Assembly: GCA_027490255.1 (NCBI GenBank)
Contig: JAIXYM010000094.1
Location: 1 to 42,408 of the forward strand
Source: Oxalobacteraceae bacterium
Lineage (GTDB): Bacteria; Pseudomonadota; Gammaproteobacteria; Burkholderiales; Burkholderiaceae_D
Length of the DNA stretch: 42,408 bases
Reading direction: 5' to 3'
The notes beneath the pieces were generated by a model. It made no database searches, was not told the DNA's origin, and was given only the letters and a program-made list of their open reading frames with translations. Position numbers and translations under genes: made by a program. Within the stretch, counting starts at the first letter, position 1. Each line of letters begins with the position of its first letter. This document shows positions 25,023 to 33,010 of this stretch, one piece after another.

Positions 25023-27614
25023 ATGAACACCGCACACCGCAAACCCCTCCCCGGAACCAGTCTCGATTACTTTGATGCGAGAGCTGCAGTCGAAGCGATT
25101 CAGCCCGGCGCCTATGACAAGCTGCCATATACCTCGCGCGTCCTTGCTGAAAACCTCGTGCGTCGCTGCGATCCCGCTACGCTGACCGAGTCACTCAAGC
25201 AGCTGATCGAGCGCAAGCGCGAGCGTGACTTTCCCTGGTTTCCTGCACGGGTGGTGTGTCACGATATTTTGGGTCAGACTGCGCTCGTCGATTTGGCGGG
25301 TTTGCGAGATGCGATCGCAGACCAAGGTGGCGATCCTGCCAAGGTCAATCCGGTGGTGCCTGTGCAACTCATTGTTGATCACTCACTCGCGGTGGAATGC
25401 GGTGGTTTTGATCCTCAGGCTTTCGAGAAGAACCGCGCGATTGAAGACCGACGTAATGAAGATCGATTCGACTTCATCAACTGGACCAAGCACGCATTCA
25501 GAAATGTCGATGTGATCCCTCCTGGGAACGGCATCATGCATCAGATTAATCTCGAACGCATGTCGCCGGTCATACAGTCACAGCAGGGCGTGGCTTACCC
25601 CGACACTTGTGTTGGTACCGACAGCCATACACCGCATGTCGATGCGCTGGGTGTCATCGCGATTGGTGTCGGTGGTCTCGAAGCAGAAAACGTCATGCTC
25701 GGTCGCGCATCTTGGATGCGTCTGCCCGACATCATTGGTGTCGAGCTATCCGGCAAACCGCAGCCGGGTATTACTGCCACCGACATCGTGTTGGCGCTGA
25801 CCGAGTTTTTGCGTCAATCCAAAGTAGTCGGTGCTTATCTTGAGTTTTATGGTGCAGGTGCGCGCGCGCTTACGCTCGGCGATCGCGCGACCATCTCCAA
25901 CATGGCACCGGAATATGGCGCTACTGCCGCGATGTTTTCCATCGATGAGCAGACGATTCAATATCTGAAGCTCACTGGTCGCACTGATGAACAGGTCGCG
26001 CTGGTCGAAACGTATGCAAAAACAGCCGGTCTGTGGGCAGACAGTCTGACCAATGTTGAATACGAACGTGTACTGACATTTGATTTGTCATCCGTCGTTC
26101 GCAATATGGCCGGTCCCTCCAATCCGCATGCGCGTGTCGCGACCACGGATCTGGCAGCGAAAGGTATCGCTAGTGCATGGCAAGAGGTGCCCGGGCAAAT
26201 GCCGGACGGCGCGGTAATCATCGCAGCCATCACCAGTTGCACCAACACCTCCAACCCACGTAACGTAATTGCCGCCGCACTGCTGGCGCGCAATGCAAAC
26301 AAACTTGGCCTGACGCGCAAGCCTTGGGTGAAATCTTCACTCGCACCCGGGTCCAAGGCGGTAACGTTGTATCTTGAAGAAGCCGGTCTGATGGGTGATC
26401 TGGAAAAGCTAGGTTTTGGCGTGGTCGCTTATGCCTGCACATCCTGCAATGGCATGTCCGGTGCACTTGATCCGAAGATACAGCAAGAAATTATCGATCG
26501 CGATTTGTATGCAACTGCCGTCTTGTCAGGCAATCGTAATTTCGACGGTCGTATTCATCCGTATGCAAAGCAGGCCTTCCTTGCATCGCCGCCGTTGGTG
26601 GTCGCTTATGCGATCGCAGGCACGATTCGTTTCGATATCGAAAAAGATGTGCTGACCGTGGTGGATGGCAAAGAGATTCGCCTCAAGGATATCTGGCCCA
26701 CCGATGAGGAAATCGACGCCATCGTCAAATCCAGCGTCAAACCTCAGCACTTCCGCCAAGTCTATGAGCCCATGTTTGCGATTCAGGCTGACAGTGGTAC
26801 CAAGGTGAATCCCTTGTACGACTGGCGCGCTCAATCAACTTACATTCGCCGTCCACCGTATTGGGAAGGCGCACTGGCAGGTGAGCGAACGATGAAAGGT
26901 ATGCGGCCGCTGGCTGTGTTGGGTGACAACATCACCACCGATCATTTGTCACCATCGAATGCGATTATGCTCGACAGCGCAGCCGGTGAGTATCTGGCAA
27001 AAATGGGTCTGCCTGAAGAAGATTTCAATTCGTATGCAACGCATCGTGGTGATCATCTCACCGCACAGCGCGCGACCTTTGCGAACCCAACCTTGACGAA
27101 TGAAATGTGTGTGGTCGACGGCAAGATAAAAAAAGGATCGCTCGCACGCGTTGAGCCCGAAGGCAAGGTCACGCGTATGTGGGAAGCGATTGAAACCTAT
27201 ATGGAGCGCAAGCAGCCGCTGATCATCATTGCAGGAGCCGATTACGGTCAGGGCTCATCGCGTGACTGGGCAGCGAAAGGTGTACGACTCGCCGGTGTTG
27301 AAGCGATCGTTGCCGAAGGATTCGAGCGTATTCACCGCACTAATCTGATTGGCATGGGTGTCATGCCGCTGGAATTCAAAGCTGGCGTGAATCGCAAGAC
27401 GCTCGGTATTGACGGTACCGAAACCTATGACGTGATAGGTGAGCGCAAGCCGCGCGCTGATCTGACACTGGTCATTCATCGCAAAAATGGCGAGAAGCTC
27501 GAGGTGCCGGTGACGTGTCGACTCGATAGTGATGAAGAGCTATCGATTTATGATGCTGGCGGTGTGCTGCAGCGCTTTGCGCAGGATTTTCTTGCATCTG
27601 CAAAGGCGGCGTAA
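25023..27614 (+). CDS. acnD: Fe/S-dependent 2-methylisocitrate dehydratase AcnD
   Basis: AcnD dehydrates 2-methylcitrate to a 2-methylaconitate isomer that needs PrpF before it can be hydrated to 2-methylisocitrate. The [4Fe-4S] cluster cysteines are visible in ITSCTNTSNP and CTSCNGMSGALDP, and the swivel domain has GADYGQGSSRDWAAKG, the aconitase signature. PGNGIMHQINLE and YPDTCVGTDSHTPH are also typical. The protein is 863 residues starting at ATG 25023 (MNTAHRKPLPGTSLDYFDAR). Upstream in-frame codons from 24858 lie in REP hairpins and are not real. PrpF follows at a distance of 593 bases, instead of directly as in many genomes, because repeats have been inserted. Confidence 0.95.
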   Translation: MNTAHRKPLPGTSLDYFDARAAVEAIQPGAYDKLPYTSRVLAENLVRRCDPATLTESLKQLIERKRERDFPWFPARVVCHDILGQTALVDLAGLRDAIADQGGDPAKVNPVVPVQLIVDHSLAVECGGFDPQAFEKNRAIEDRRNEDRFDFINWTKHAFRNVDVIPPGNGIMHQINLERMSPVIQSQQGVAYPDTCVGTDSHTPHVDALGVIAIGVGGLEAENVMLGRASWMRLPDIIGVELSGKPQPGITATDIVLALTEFLRQSKVVGAYLEFYGAGARALTLGDRATISNMAPEYGATAAMFSIDEQTIQYLKLTGRTDEQVALVETYAKTAGLWADSLTNVEYERVLTFDLSSVVRNMAGPSNPHARVATTDLAAKGIASAWQEVPGQMPDGAVIIAAITSCTNTSNPRNVIAAALLARNANKLGLTRKPWVKSSLAPGSKAVTLYLEEAGLMGDLEKLGFGVVAYACTSCNGMSGALDPKIQQEIIDRDLYATAVLSGNRNFDGRIHPYAKQAFLASPPLVVAYAIAGTIRFDIEKDVLTVVDGKEIRLKDIWPTDEEIDAIVKSSVKPQHFRQVYEPMFAIQADSGTKVNPLYDWRAQSTYIRRPPYWEGALAGERTMKGMRPLAVLGDNITTDHLSPSNAIMLDSAAGEYLAKMGLPEEDFNSYATHRGDHLTAQRATFANPTLTNEMCVVDGKIKKGSLARVEPEGKVTRMWEAIETYMERKQPLIIIAGADYGQGSSRDWAAKGVRLAGVEAIVAEGFERIHRTNLIGMGVMPLEFKAGVNRKTLGIDGTETYDVIGERKPRADLTLVIHRKNGEKLEVPVTCRLDSDEELSIYDAGGVLQRFAQDFLASAKAA

Positions 27615-27646
27615 GACGTCTGAAAGCCGAATGAAAGAGAAAGACA

Positions 27647-27673
27647 CTGGATCCCAGCTTCCGCTGGGATGAC
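27647..27673 (+). repeat. REP-like hairpin
   Basis: The arms ATCCCAGC / GCTGGGAT give a variant of the family, in the same orientation as the copies at 547 and 24817. It is located 33 bases after the acnD stop, where it could act as a 3' mRNA end structure. Confidence 0.8.
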
Positions 27674-27711
27674 GGTAGTTGGTGAGGCGACCGCAGAATT
27701 TCCACCGTCAT

Positions 27712-28037
27712 CCCGGCGCAAGCTCACTACTGTCCGGAACATCTGAAGTTATGCTGCACTGAACACTAATTAACGGCCTTTCTGAATCGAATGCAGATAA
27801 TTTTTGCGGGAATTCAAGTCTTCTTGCTTGACTGAATTTCCTACAGAGTGACCATGGACCCCAGCTTTCCCCCAGCCTTCGCTGGGGCGGTGGCTGGGGT
27901 GACGATTTTAAGGCTGATGGTCCTAAATTCCGTCGCCCCAGCGAAAGCTGGGGTCCATGATTGTTATCGGTAAGAGACTGAAAAGAAAAAAGTCGTTTCA
28001 AGGCAGATGTTCCGGACAGTACTGAGCTTTCGTTGGG
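27712..28037. mobile_element. MITE-like element with 34-bp terminal inverted repeats
   Basis: The ends are inverted repeats of 34 bp with four mismatches (27712-27745 and 28004-28037). The inner 18 bases, TACTGTCCGGAACATCTG, are identical on both sides. The outer parts look like halves of the local REP hairpin, so it may have inserted into a REP. Inside are two further REP-type hairpins in opposite orientation (27853-27903 and 27931-27959) that can pair with each other. No transposase or coding frame is present at about 326 bp, so it would be a non-autonomous element. Confidence 0.65.
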
Positions 28038-28137
28038 AGCGAGTGAGGGAATTCGGATCGCATGCGATACGTCCACGCAGCAGTCATCACATGCAGGTGA
28101 TGAAAGTAGTTGTTAAGACGACCGTAGAATTACCACC

Positions 28138-28164
28138 GTCATCCCGGCGAAAGCCGGGATCCAG
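28138..28164 (+). repeat. REP-like hairpin before prpF
   Basis: This copy has arms TCCCGGC/GCCGGGA, in the orientation of the copies at 24930 and 32767, 44 bases before the prpF start. The family member here is intact. Confidence 0.85.
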
Positions 28165-28207
28165 CGGCGTTCGTAGTAAACCAAGACACAAGATACAAAG
28201 GTAAACC

Positions 28208-29398
28208 ATGTCCCACCCACCCCAAATAAAAATCCCCGCCACCTACATGCGTGGTGGCACCAGCAAAGGTGTTTTTTTTCATTTGCAGGATTTACCCCAG
28301 TCAGCACAGCAGCCAGGCCCCGCGCGTGACAAACTGCTCCTGCGCGTCATTGGCAGCCCCGATCCCTACGGTAAGCAGATCGATGGCATGGGCGGTGCAA
28401 CTTCCAGCACCAGCAAGACCGTCATCCTTTCAAAAAGCACAAAGGCAGATCACGATGTCGATTACCTGTTTGGTCAGGTATCCATCGATCAGGCCTTTGT
28501 TGATTGGAGCGGCAACTGCGGCAATCTTTCAGCGGCCGTGGGTCCTTTTGCGATCAGTCATGGCCTAATCGATGCATCGCGCGTGCCGCGTGATGGTGTC
28601 GCTGTCGTGCGCATCTGGCAGGCAAATATCGGCAAGACCATCATTGCGCATGTGCCGATGACCAATGGTGCCGTGCAGGAGACGGGTGATTTTGAATTAG
28701 ATGGCGTGACATTTCCGGCAGCAGAAGTGCAGCTGGAGTTCATGGATCCTGCGGCAGACGAAGAAGGCGCAGGGGGCGCTATGTTCCCCACCGGTCAGTT
28801 GGTCGATGATCTTGATGTGCCGGGTGTGGGCGTGCTCAAGGCCACGATGATTAATGCCGGCATACCGACCGTCTTTGTGAATGCTGACGCCATCGGCTAC
28901 ACGGGTACCGAATTGCAGGACGCGATCAATGGTGACGCCAAAGCGCTTGCGATGTTTGAAACCATACGCGCCCATGGCGCGCTGCGCATGGGATTGATCA
29001 AATCGCTGGATGAAGCTGCCAGCCGTCAGCACACACCCAAGGTCGCTTTCGTTGCCAAGCCAGCGAGTTATCAAGCCTCTAGCGGTAAACAGGTCGAGGC
29101 GGGCAGTATTGATCTGCTGGTGCGTGCGCTGTCCATGGGTAAACTACATCATGCGATGATGGGAACGGCGGCCGTTGCGATTGGCACCGCCGCTGCCATA
29201 CCCGGTACGCTGGTGAATACAGCTGCCGGTGGTGGTGCGCGCGAGGCAGTGCGCTTTGGTCATCCTTCCGGCACTTTGCGCGTCGGTGCGCAAGCCACCG
29301 AAGTGAATGGTGAATGGCGTGTCACCAAGGCCATCATGAGTCGCAGTGCGCGTGTGCTGATGGAAGGCTGGGTTCGCATACCCGGTGATGCATTTTGA
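28208..29398 (+). CDS. prpF: 2-Methylaconitate cis-trans isomerase PrpF
   Basis: PrpF isomerises the product of AcnD so that it can become 2-methylisocitrate; it belongs to the diaminopimelate epimerase-like fold. The start has YMRGGTSKGVFFHL, the typical PrpF motif, and the active-site region WSGNCGNLSAAVGPFA contains the cysteine and its glycine-rich loop. SSTSKTVIL and RFGHPSGTLRV are also family-like. The 396-residue length fits. ATG 28208 has AGG upstream. It pairs functionally with acnD, as in other beta- and gammaproteobacteria that lack PrpD in this cluster. Confidence 0.95.
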   Translation: MSHPPQIKIPATYMRGGTSKGVFFHLQDLPQSAQQPGPARDKLLLRVIGSPDPYGKQIDGMGGATSSTSKTVILSKSTKADHDVDYLFGQVSIDQAFVDWSGNCGNLSAAVGPFAISHGLIDASRVPRDGVAVVRIWQANIGKTIIAHVPMTNGAVQETGDFELDGVTFPAAEVQLEFMDPAADEEGAGGAMFPTGQLVDDLDVPGVGVLKATMINAGIPTVFVNADAIGYTGTELQDAINGDAKALAMFETIRAHGALRMGLIKSLDEAASRQHTPKVAFVAKPASYQASSGKQVEAGSIDLLVRALSMGKLHHAMMGTAAVAIGTAAAIPGTLVNTAAGGGAREAVRFGHPSGTLRVGAQATEVNGEWRVTKAIMSRSARVLMEGWVRIPGDAF

Positions 29399-29479
29399 GT
29401 TCTGATAAAGATTCTGAAAAATAAACAGGTGCTGGTTACAAGCATCACCCAAAGATAGAAAACAAACGAGGAACGCGAG

Positions 29480-31381
29480 ATGAACTACGCAGATTTCCAT
29501 CGGACGTCGATTGAAGATCCGGAGAACTTCTGGCGCAAGGAAGCAGAGCGCATCGACTGGCATACACCTTTCAGTCAGGTGCTGGATTATTCTCGCCCGC
29601 CTTTTGCGAACTGGTTCGTCGGTGGTCAGACCAATCTCTGTCATAACGCCGTTGATCGCTGGGCATCGCGTCAGGGTGAGCAGACAGCGCTGATCGCGAT
29701 CACCACCGAAACACCGGATGGCTCGCCCGCTGAAAAAGCTTGGAGCTTCAAAGAATTGCAGGCCGAAGTCGAACGCATGGCAGCGATCATGCAATCACTG
29801 GGTGTCGTCAAAGGCGATACGGTGCTGATCTACATGCCTATGATCGCCGAAGCCGTGTTTGCGATGCTCGCCTGCGCGCGCATTGGTGCGATTCACTCGG
29901 TGGTCTTTGGTGGTTTTGCCTCCAACAGTCTGGCAACGCGCATTGAAGACGCACAACCCAAACTGATTGTCTCCGCGGATGCTGGTTCTCGTGGTGGCAA
30001 GCCCGTTCCCTATAAGCCGCTGCTGGATCAGGCGATTGTCTTGTCTGCGCATAAACCCGCACACGTGCTGCTGGTGGACCGTAAGCGAGTTGCAATGGAG
30101 ATGGTTGCAGGTCGTGACGTTGACTACGCGTCGCTGCGCGAACAGCACCTGAACGCTCGTGTACCAGTGACCTGGCTGGCATCGGAGGATATCTCCTATA
30201 TCTTGTACACCTCCGGCACGACGGGTCGTCCCAAAGGTGTTCAACGCGATGTTGGTGGCTATGCCGTCGCATTGGCTGCATCGATGGAATACATCTTTGA
30301 AGGTAAGCCGGGCGAAACGTATTTCTCGACCTCCGACATCGGCTGGGTTGTCGGGCACTCCTACATTGTGTATGGGCCGCTGATTGCCGGCATGGCGACG
30401 GTGCTGTACGAGGGCACACCTCTGCGCCCCGATGCCAGCATTTGGTGGCAGATCGTTGAAAAACACAAAGTCACGCGCATGTTCTCTGCACCGACCGCAG
30501 TACGTGTGCTGAAAAAGCAGCCGCCCGAGTTGATGAAGCAACATGATGTGTCATCGCTAAAGGCACTCTATCTTGCGGGAGAACCGCTGGACGAATCGAC
30601 ATCCGCTTGGATTGCCGATGAATTGGGTGTGAGCATCATTGACAACTACTGGCAGACTGAAACCGGTTGGCCCGTATTGTCGGTCGCCAGAGGCGTTGAG
30701 AAAACCCCCACGCGTCTCGGTAGCCCCGGCGTTCCCATGCCTGGCTACAAGCTCAAGCTGCTTAATGAAGCTACCGGTGCTCTCTGTGGTGACAATGAAA
30801 AAGGCGTACTCGTCATCGAAGGTCCGCTGCCACCGGGCTGCATGCAAACGGTTTATCGCGATGATCAGCGCTTTATCAATACCTACTGGACAAACTTCGC
30901 AACTGAACAGGTGTACTCCACCTTTGACTGGGGTATCCGTGATTCAGATGGCTACTACTTCATTCTGGGTCGTACTGATGATGTAATCAATGTGGCGGGA
31001 CATCGCCTAGGCACACGAGAAATCGAAGAGAGCATTTCCAGCCATCCGAATGTATCCGAGGTCGCTGTCGTCGGCGTGGAAGACAAGCTCAAGGGTCAGG
31101 TTGCTGTGGCGTTCGTCATACCCAAGCTCACTTCCAGCACGGCCACACCGGAGGCGCGTGCGCAATTGGAAAAAGAAGTCTGGGCTGTGGTGGACAAACA
31201 ACTCGGCGCAGTCGCTCGACCTTCACGTGTGCATTGCGTGAACCTGTTGCCCAAGACACGCTCGGGCAAATTGCTCCGGCGTTCAATCCAAGCCCTGTGT
31301 GAAGGCAGGGATCCGGGTGATCTGACCACGATCGAAGATCCGGCTTCGCTGGAGCAAATCCGGCAGGCGTTGCAAAACTGA
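29480..31381 (+). CDS. prpE: Propionyl-CoA synthetase
   Basis: PrpE activates propionate to propionyl-CoA by an adenylate intermediate, supplying the methylcitrate cycle. The AMP-binding signature YTSGTTGRPKGVQRD (about residues 240-254) is present. The C-terminal catalytic lysine motif PKTRSGKLLRR is present, and FDWGIRDSDGYYFILGRTDDVINVAGHRLG is the hinge region (named by its start FDWGIRDSDGY and end VAGHRLG). The 633-residue length is typical. It has a good ribosome binding site (GAGGAA) at 29469-29474 and lies 81 bases after prpF, so it is probably the last gene of the prp cluster. Confidence 0.95.
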   Translation: MNYADFHRTSIEDPENFWRKEAERIDWHTPFSQVLDYSRPPFANWFVGGQTNLCHNAVDRWASRQGEQTALIAITTETPDGSPAEKAWSFKELQAEVERMAAIMQSLGVVKGDTVLIYMPMIAEAVFAMLACARIGAIHSVVFGGFASNSLATRIEDAQPKLIVSADAGSRGGKPVPYKPLLDQAIVLSAHKPAHVLLVDRKRVAMEMVAGRDVDYASLREQHLNARVPVTWLASEDISYILYTSGTTGRPKGVQRDVGGYAVALAASMEYIFEGKPGETYFSTSDIGWVVGHSYIVYGPLIAGMATVLYEGTPLRPDASIWWQIVEKHKVTRMFSAPTAVRVLKKQPPELMKQHDVSSLKALYLAGEPLDESTSAWIADELGVSIIDNYWQTETGWPVLSVARGVEKTPTRLGSPGVPMPGYKLKLLNEATGALCGDNEKGVLVIEGPLPPGCMQTVYRDDQRFINTYWTNFATEQVYSTFDWGIRDSDGYYFILGRTDDVINVAGHRLGTREIEESISSHPNVSEVAVVGVEDKLKGQVAVAFVIPKLTSSTATPEARAQLEKEVWAVVDKQLGAVARPSRVHCVNLLPKTRSGKLLRRSIQALCEGRDPGDLTTIEDPASLEQIRQALQN

Positions 31382-31477
31382 AGATCCTAGCGATCCCGGC
31401 CGGCTCGCTGAAGCGGGCTGGCGCAGCTGCCGTATAGGCACAGTCGCACAGGATTTCTCCCAACACTCACCGAAGGT

Positions 31478-31499
31478 GTCCATGATGCGCATCATGGAC
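31478..31499. promoter_or_regulatory. 22-bp perfect palindrome between convergent genes
   Basis: The half-site is GTCCATGATGC followed by its exact reverse complement, in the spacer between prpE and a small minus-strand gene. It could be a regulator operator or a bidirectional hairpin. There is no T-run on either side, so I do not call it a terminator. Confidence 0.5.
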
Positions 31500-31537
31500 G
31501 CTCCCGCGCCCCACCTGCAGAATGTGAACTGTGCTCC

Positions 31538-31846
31538 TTAGTCAGGCCGGCCGAGCAACAAATCCGACTGGCCTGAGTGAATGAATAGCCGGCGCCGTCC
31601 TCTACTACGCCGAACTGGTCTGGGGCGCAGTGATGCAGGAATCAGTTTGTTAATGCTTTGTCGCATATCCACCAACTGTTCCGACTTCACTAGCCTCGCT
31701 AGGCTCAGCACGGTTTCGCGCAAAAAATAGTCCTCGCGTGCGCTGCCTTGGCTTTTTATTGAGGCGTCGAGAAATTCATTCATCAAATCTTCGCTGCGGG
31801 GCAAAGGTTCGGTGGTGTAGTGGCTGTCTTCAAGATAAATATTCAT
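31538..31846 (-). CDS. Small protein of unknown function
   Basis: I do not recognise this 102-residue protein. It starts MNIYLEDSHYTTEPLP and has an acidic, helical middle (SEDLMNEFLDAS, REDYFLRETVLSLARLV) and a basic tail (PRPVRRSRGRRRLF). It contains no cysteine and no transmembrane segment. A weak AGAG precedes the start. The opposite charge of its halves suggests binding to a nucleic acid or to a partner protein, but this is a guess. It is convergent with prpE, and its start region faces the AT-rich spacer before the zinc-finger gene. Confidence 0.45.
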   Translation of the reverse strand: MNIYLEDSHYTTEPLPRSEDLMNEFLDASIKSQGSAREDYFLRETVLSLARLVKSEQLVDMRQSINKLIPASLRPRPVRRSRGRRRLFIHSGQSDLLLGRPD

Positions 31847-32206
31847 AGGATCACTCTTTGTCAGGCGGGAAGTTAATGACCAGAAACGGGAGTCTAGCGA
31901 TTTTTTTTTTGATGTCTAGCGGTAGGAGATTGAGACAAATCAACGGGTGGTGACACTCTGCGGTTACGCAAGTTTTTGTTTTTAAAGTTGCAATGTTTTT
32001 CGTGCAAATTTTCGAAAAATCTTCGGTTTCTATCGATTTTTTGCATGACCAATCCCAGATTCATCAAATCGCTGACACCGATAGCGCCATTGTTTTGTAT
32101 CAAATTCAGTCGGCTTCGCTCGCAACAAAATGGATCGTGGCAGCGGGCTTGTAACTCATGCGAAGACCTCGCTTCGCACCAATCCACCCGAGACTAAGGA
32201 AGCCGT
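31847..32206. other. AT-rich divergent promoter region
   Basis: This 360-base spacer lies between the small minus-strand gene and the DksA-like gene. It is clearly richer in A and T than its neighbours (a run of ten T at 31901, TTTTTGTTTTTAAAG near 31973). No convincing gene was seen. A hairpin GCGAAG / CTTCGC (about 32159-32176) lies 30 bases before the DksA-like start and could affect its translation. Promoters for both flanking genes probably lie here. Confidence 0.5.
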
Positions 32207-32599
32207 ATGGAGAACCTCAATCAGGACCAAAAAAAGTATTTGTGTCAATTGCTCAGCGACCGTGAGCAAGATCTGCGTGATGACATCAAGCGCGAGGTCG
32301 GTCTGCAAGATGATTATGTGCAGCTAGCCAGCGAAGTCCCCGATTCAGGCGATTTATCTTTCGCCAATCTGTCGATCGATATCGGCAATGCAGCAGTCGG
32401 TCGCGACATGCATGAATTGCGTGCGATCGAACTGGCGCGTAAAAAACTCGATAGAGGTACTTACGGCGAATGTATCAATTGCGGGTATGAAATTCCTTTT
32501 GAGCGTTTGCAGGCAATTCCTTTTGCAGAGCGTTGCGCACCTTGTCAGGAAAATTTTGAACGTACCCATCAGGATGGCATGAAGGGCTACACCATGTAA
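32207..32599 (+). CDS. DksA/TraR-type C4 zinc-finger protein
   Basis: This 130-residue protein has a coiled-coil N-terminal half (LSDREQDLRDDIKREVGLQ) and a C-terminal zinc finger with cysteines in CINC and CAPC, 18 residues apart. This is the TraR/DksA architecture, which binds the secondary channel of RNA polymerase and alters initiation. It is shorter than typical DksA (about 150 residues), and the coiled coil is partly replaced by SEVPDSGDLSFANLSID. The DxxDxA tip motif of E. coli DksA is not obvious, so it is probably a DksA-like paralog with a modified role. ATG 32207 has AAGGAAG upstream. Confidence 0.85.
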   Translation: MENLNQDQKKYLCQLLSDREQDLRDDIKREVGLQDDYVQLASEVPDSGDLSFANLSIDIGNAAVGRDMHELRAIELARKKLDRGTYGECINCGYEIPFERLQAIPFAERCAPCQENFERTHQDGMKGYTM

Positions 32600-32630
32600 G
32601 TAAGCAGCCAAGTTTGTTGGGTGATCCTGC

Positions 32631-32765
32631 CTAGATGTCGTGGGGTAGCTTGACGATCTTAGATAGAACTCCTCCCTAGATGTCGTGGGGTAGCTTGACG
32701 ACCTTAGCTAAAACTCCTCCCTAGAGGTCGTGGGGTAGCCTGACGCCCTCAAGTAAAACTACTCC
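32631..32765 (+). repeat. Three tandem 45-bp repeats
   Basis: Units of exactly 45 bp begin at 32631, 32676 and 32721, each with CTAGA(T/G)GTCGTGGGGTAG. Units 1 and 2 differ at few positions; unit 3 is the most diverged. No reading frame of any length passes through all three, as the repeats contain stop codons. They follow the DksA-like gene directly and are bordered by a REP hairpin. Confidence 0.9.
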
Positions 32766-32766
32766 C

Positions 32767-32793
32767 GTCATCCCGGCGCACGCCGGGATCCAG
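32767..32793 (+). repeat. REP-like hairpin
   Basis: GTCATCCCGGCGCACGCCGG and the following GATCCAG form another family member, in the orientation of those at 24930 and 28138. It abuts the third 45-bp unit. The remaining spacer (32794-33010) holds no gene that I can support; the FtsX-type gene has GGAGAG at 33000-33005. Confidence 0.85.
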
Positions 32794-33010
32794 TGTCGTT
32801 AATTGCACGCCAGAAGAATTCAAAAAACACTACAGGTGACAATGTATCTGCCGCGTCCCCATCAAGCGCCCGCCCCTTTGTGTAGTACGAGTCTCTACCA
32901 CCAGAAAATCCACTGACGTTCTGATTTCAGGCCGCCTGCTTGATTTCTCCCAGTCTCTTACAATCCCCCTTTGCCGGCGTAAATCGCAGGCGGGTATTCG
33001 GAGAGTTTGT

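Noticed and set aside
31894-32187. 97-codon minus-strand frame before the DksA-like gene
   Set aside because: It lies in AT-rich promoter sequence, has no ribosome binding site and an atypical composition.
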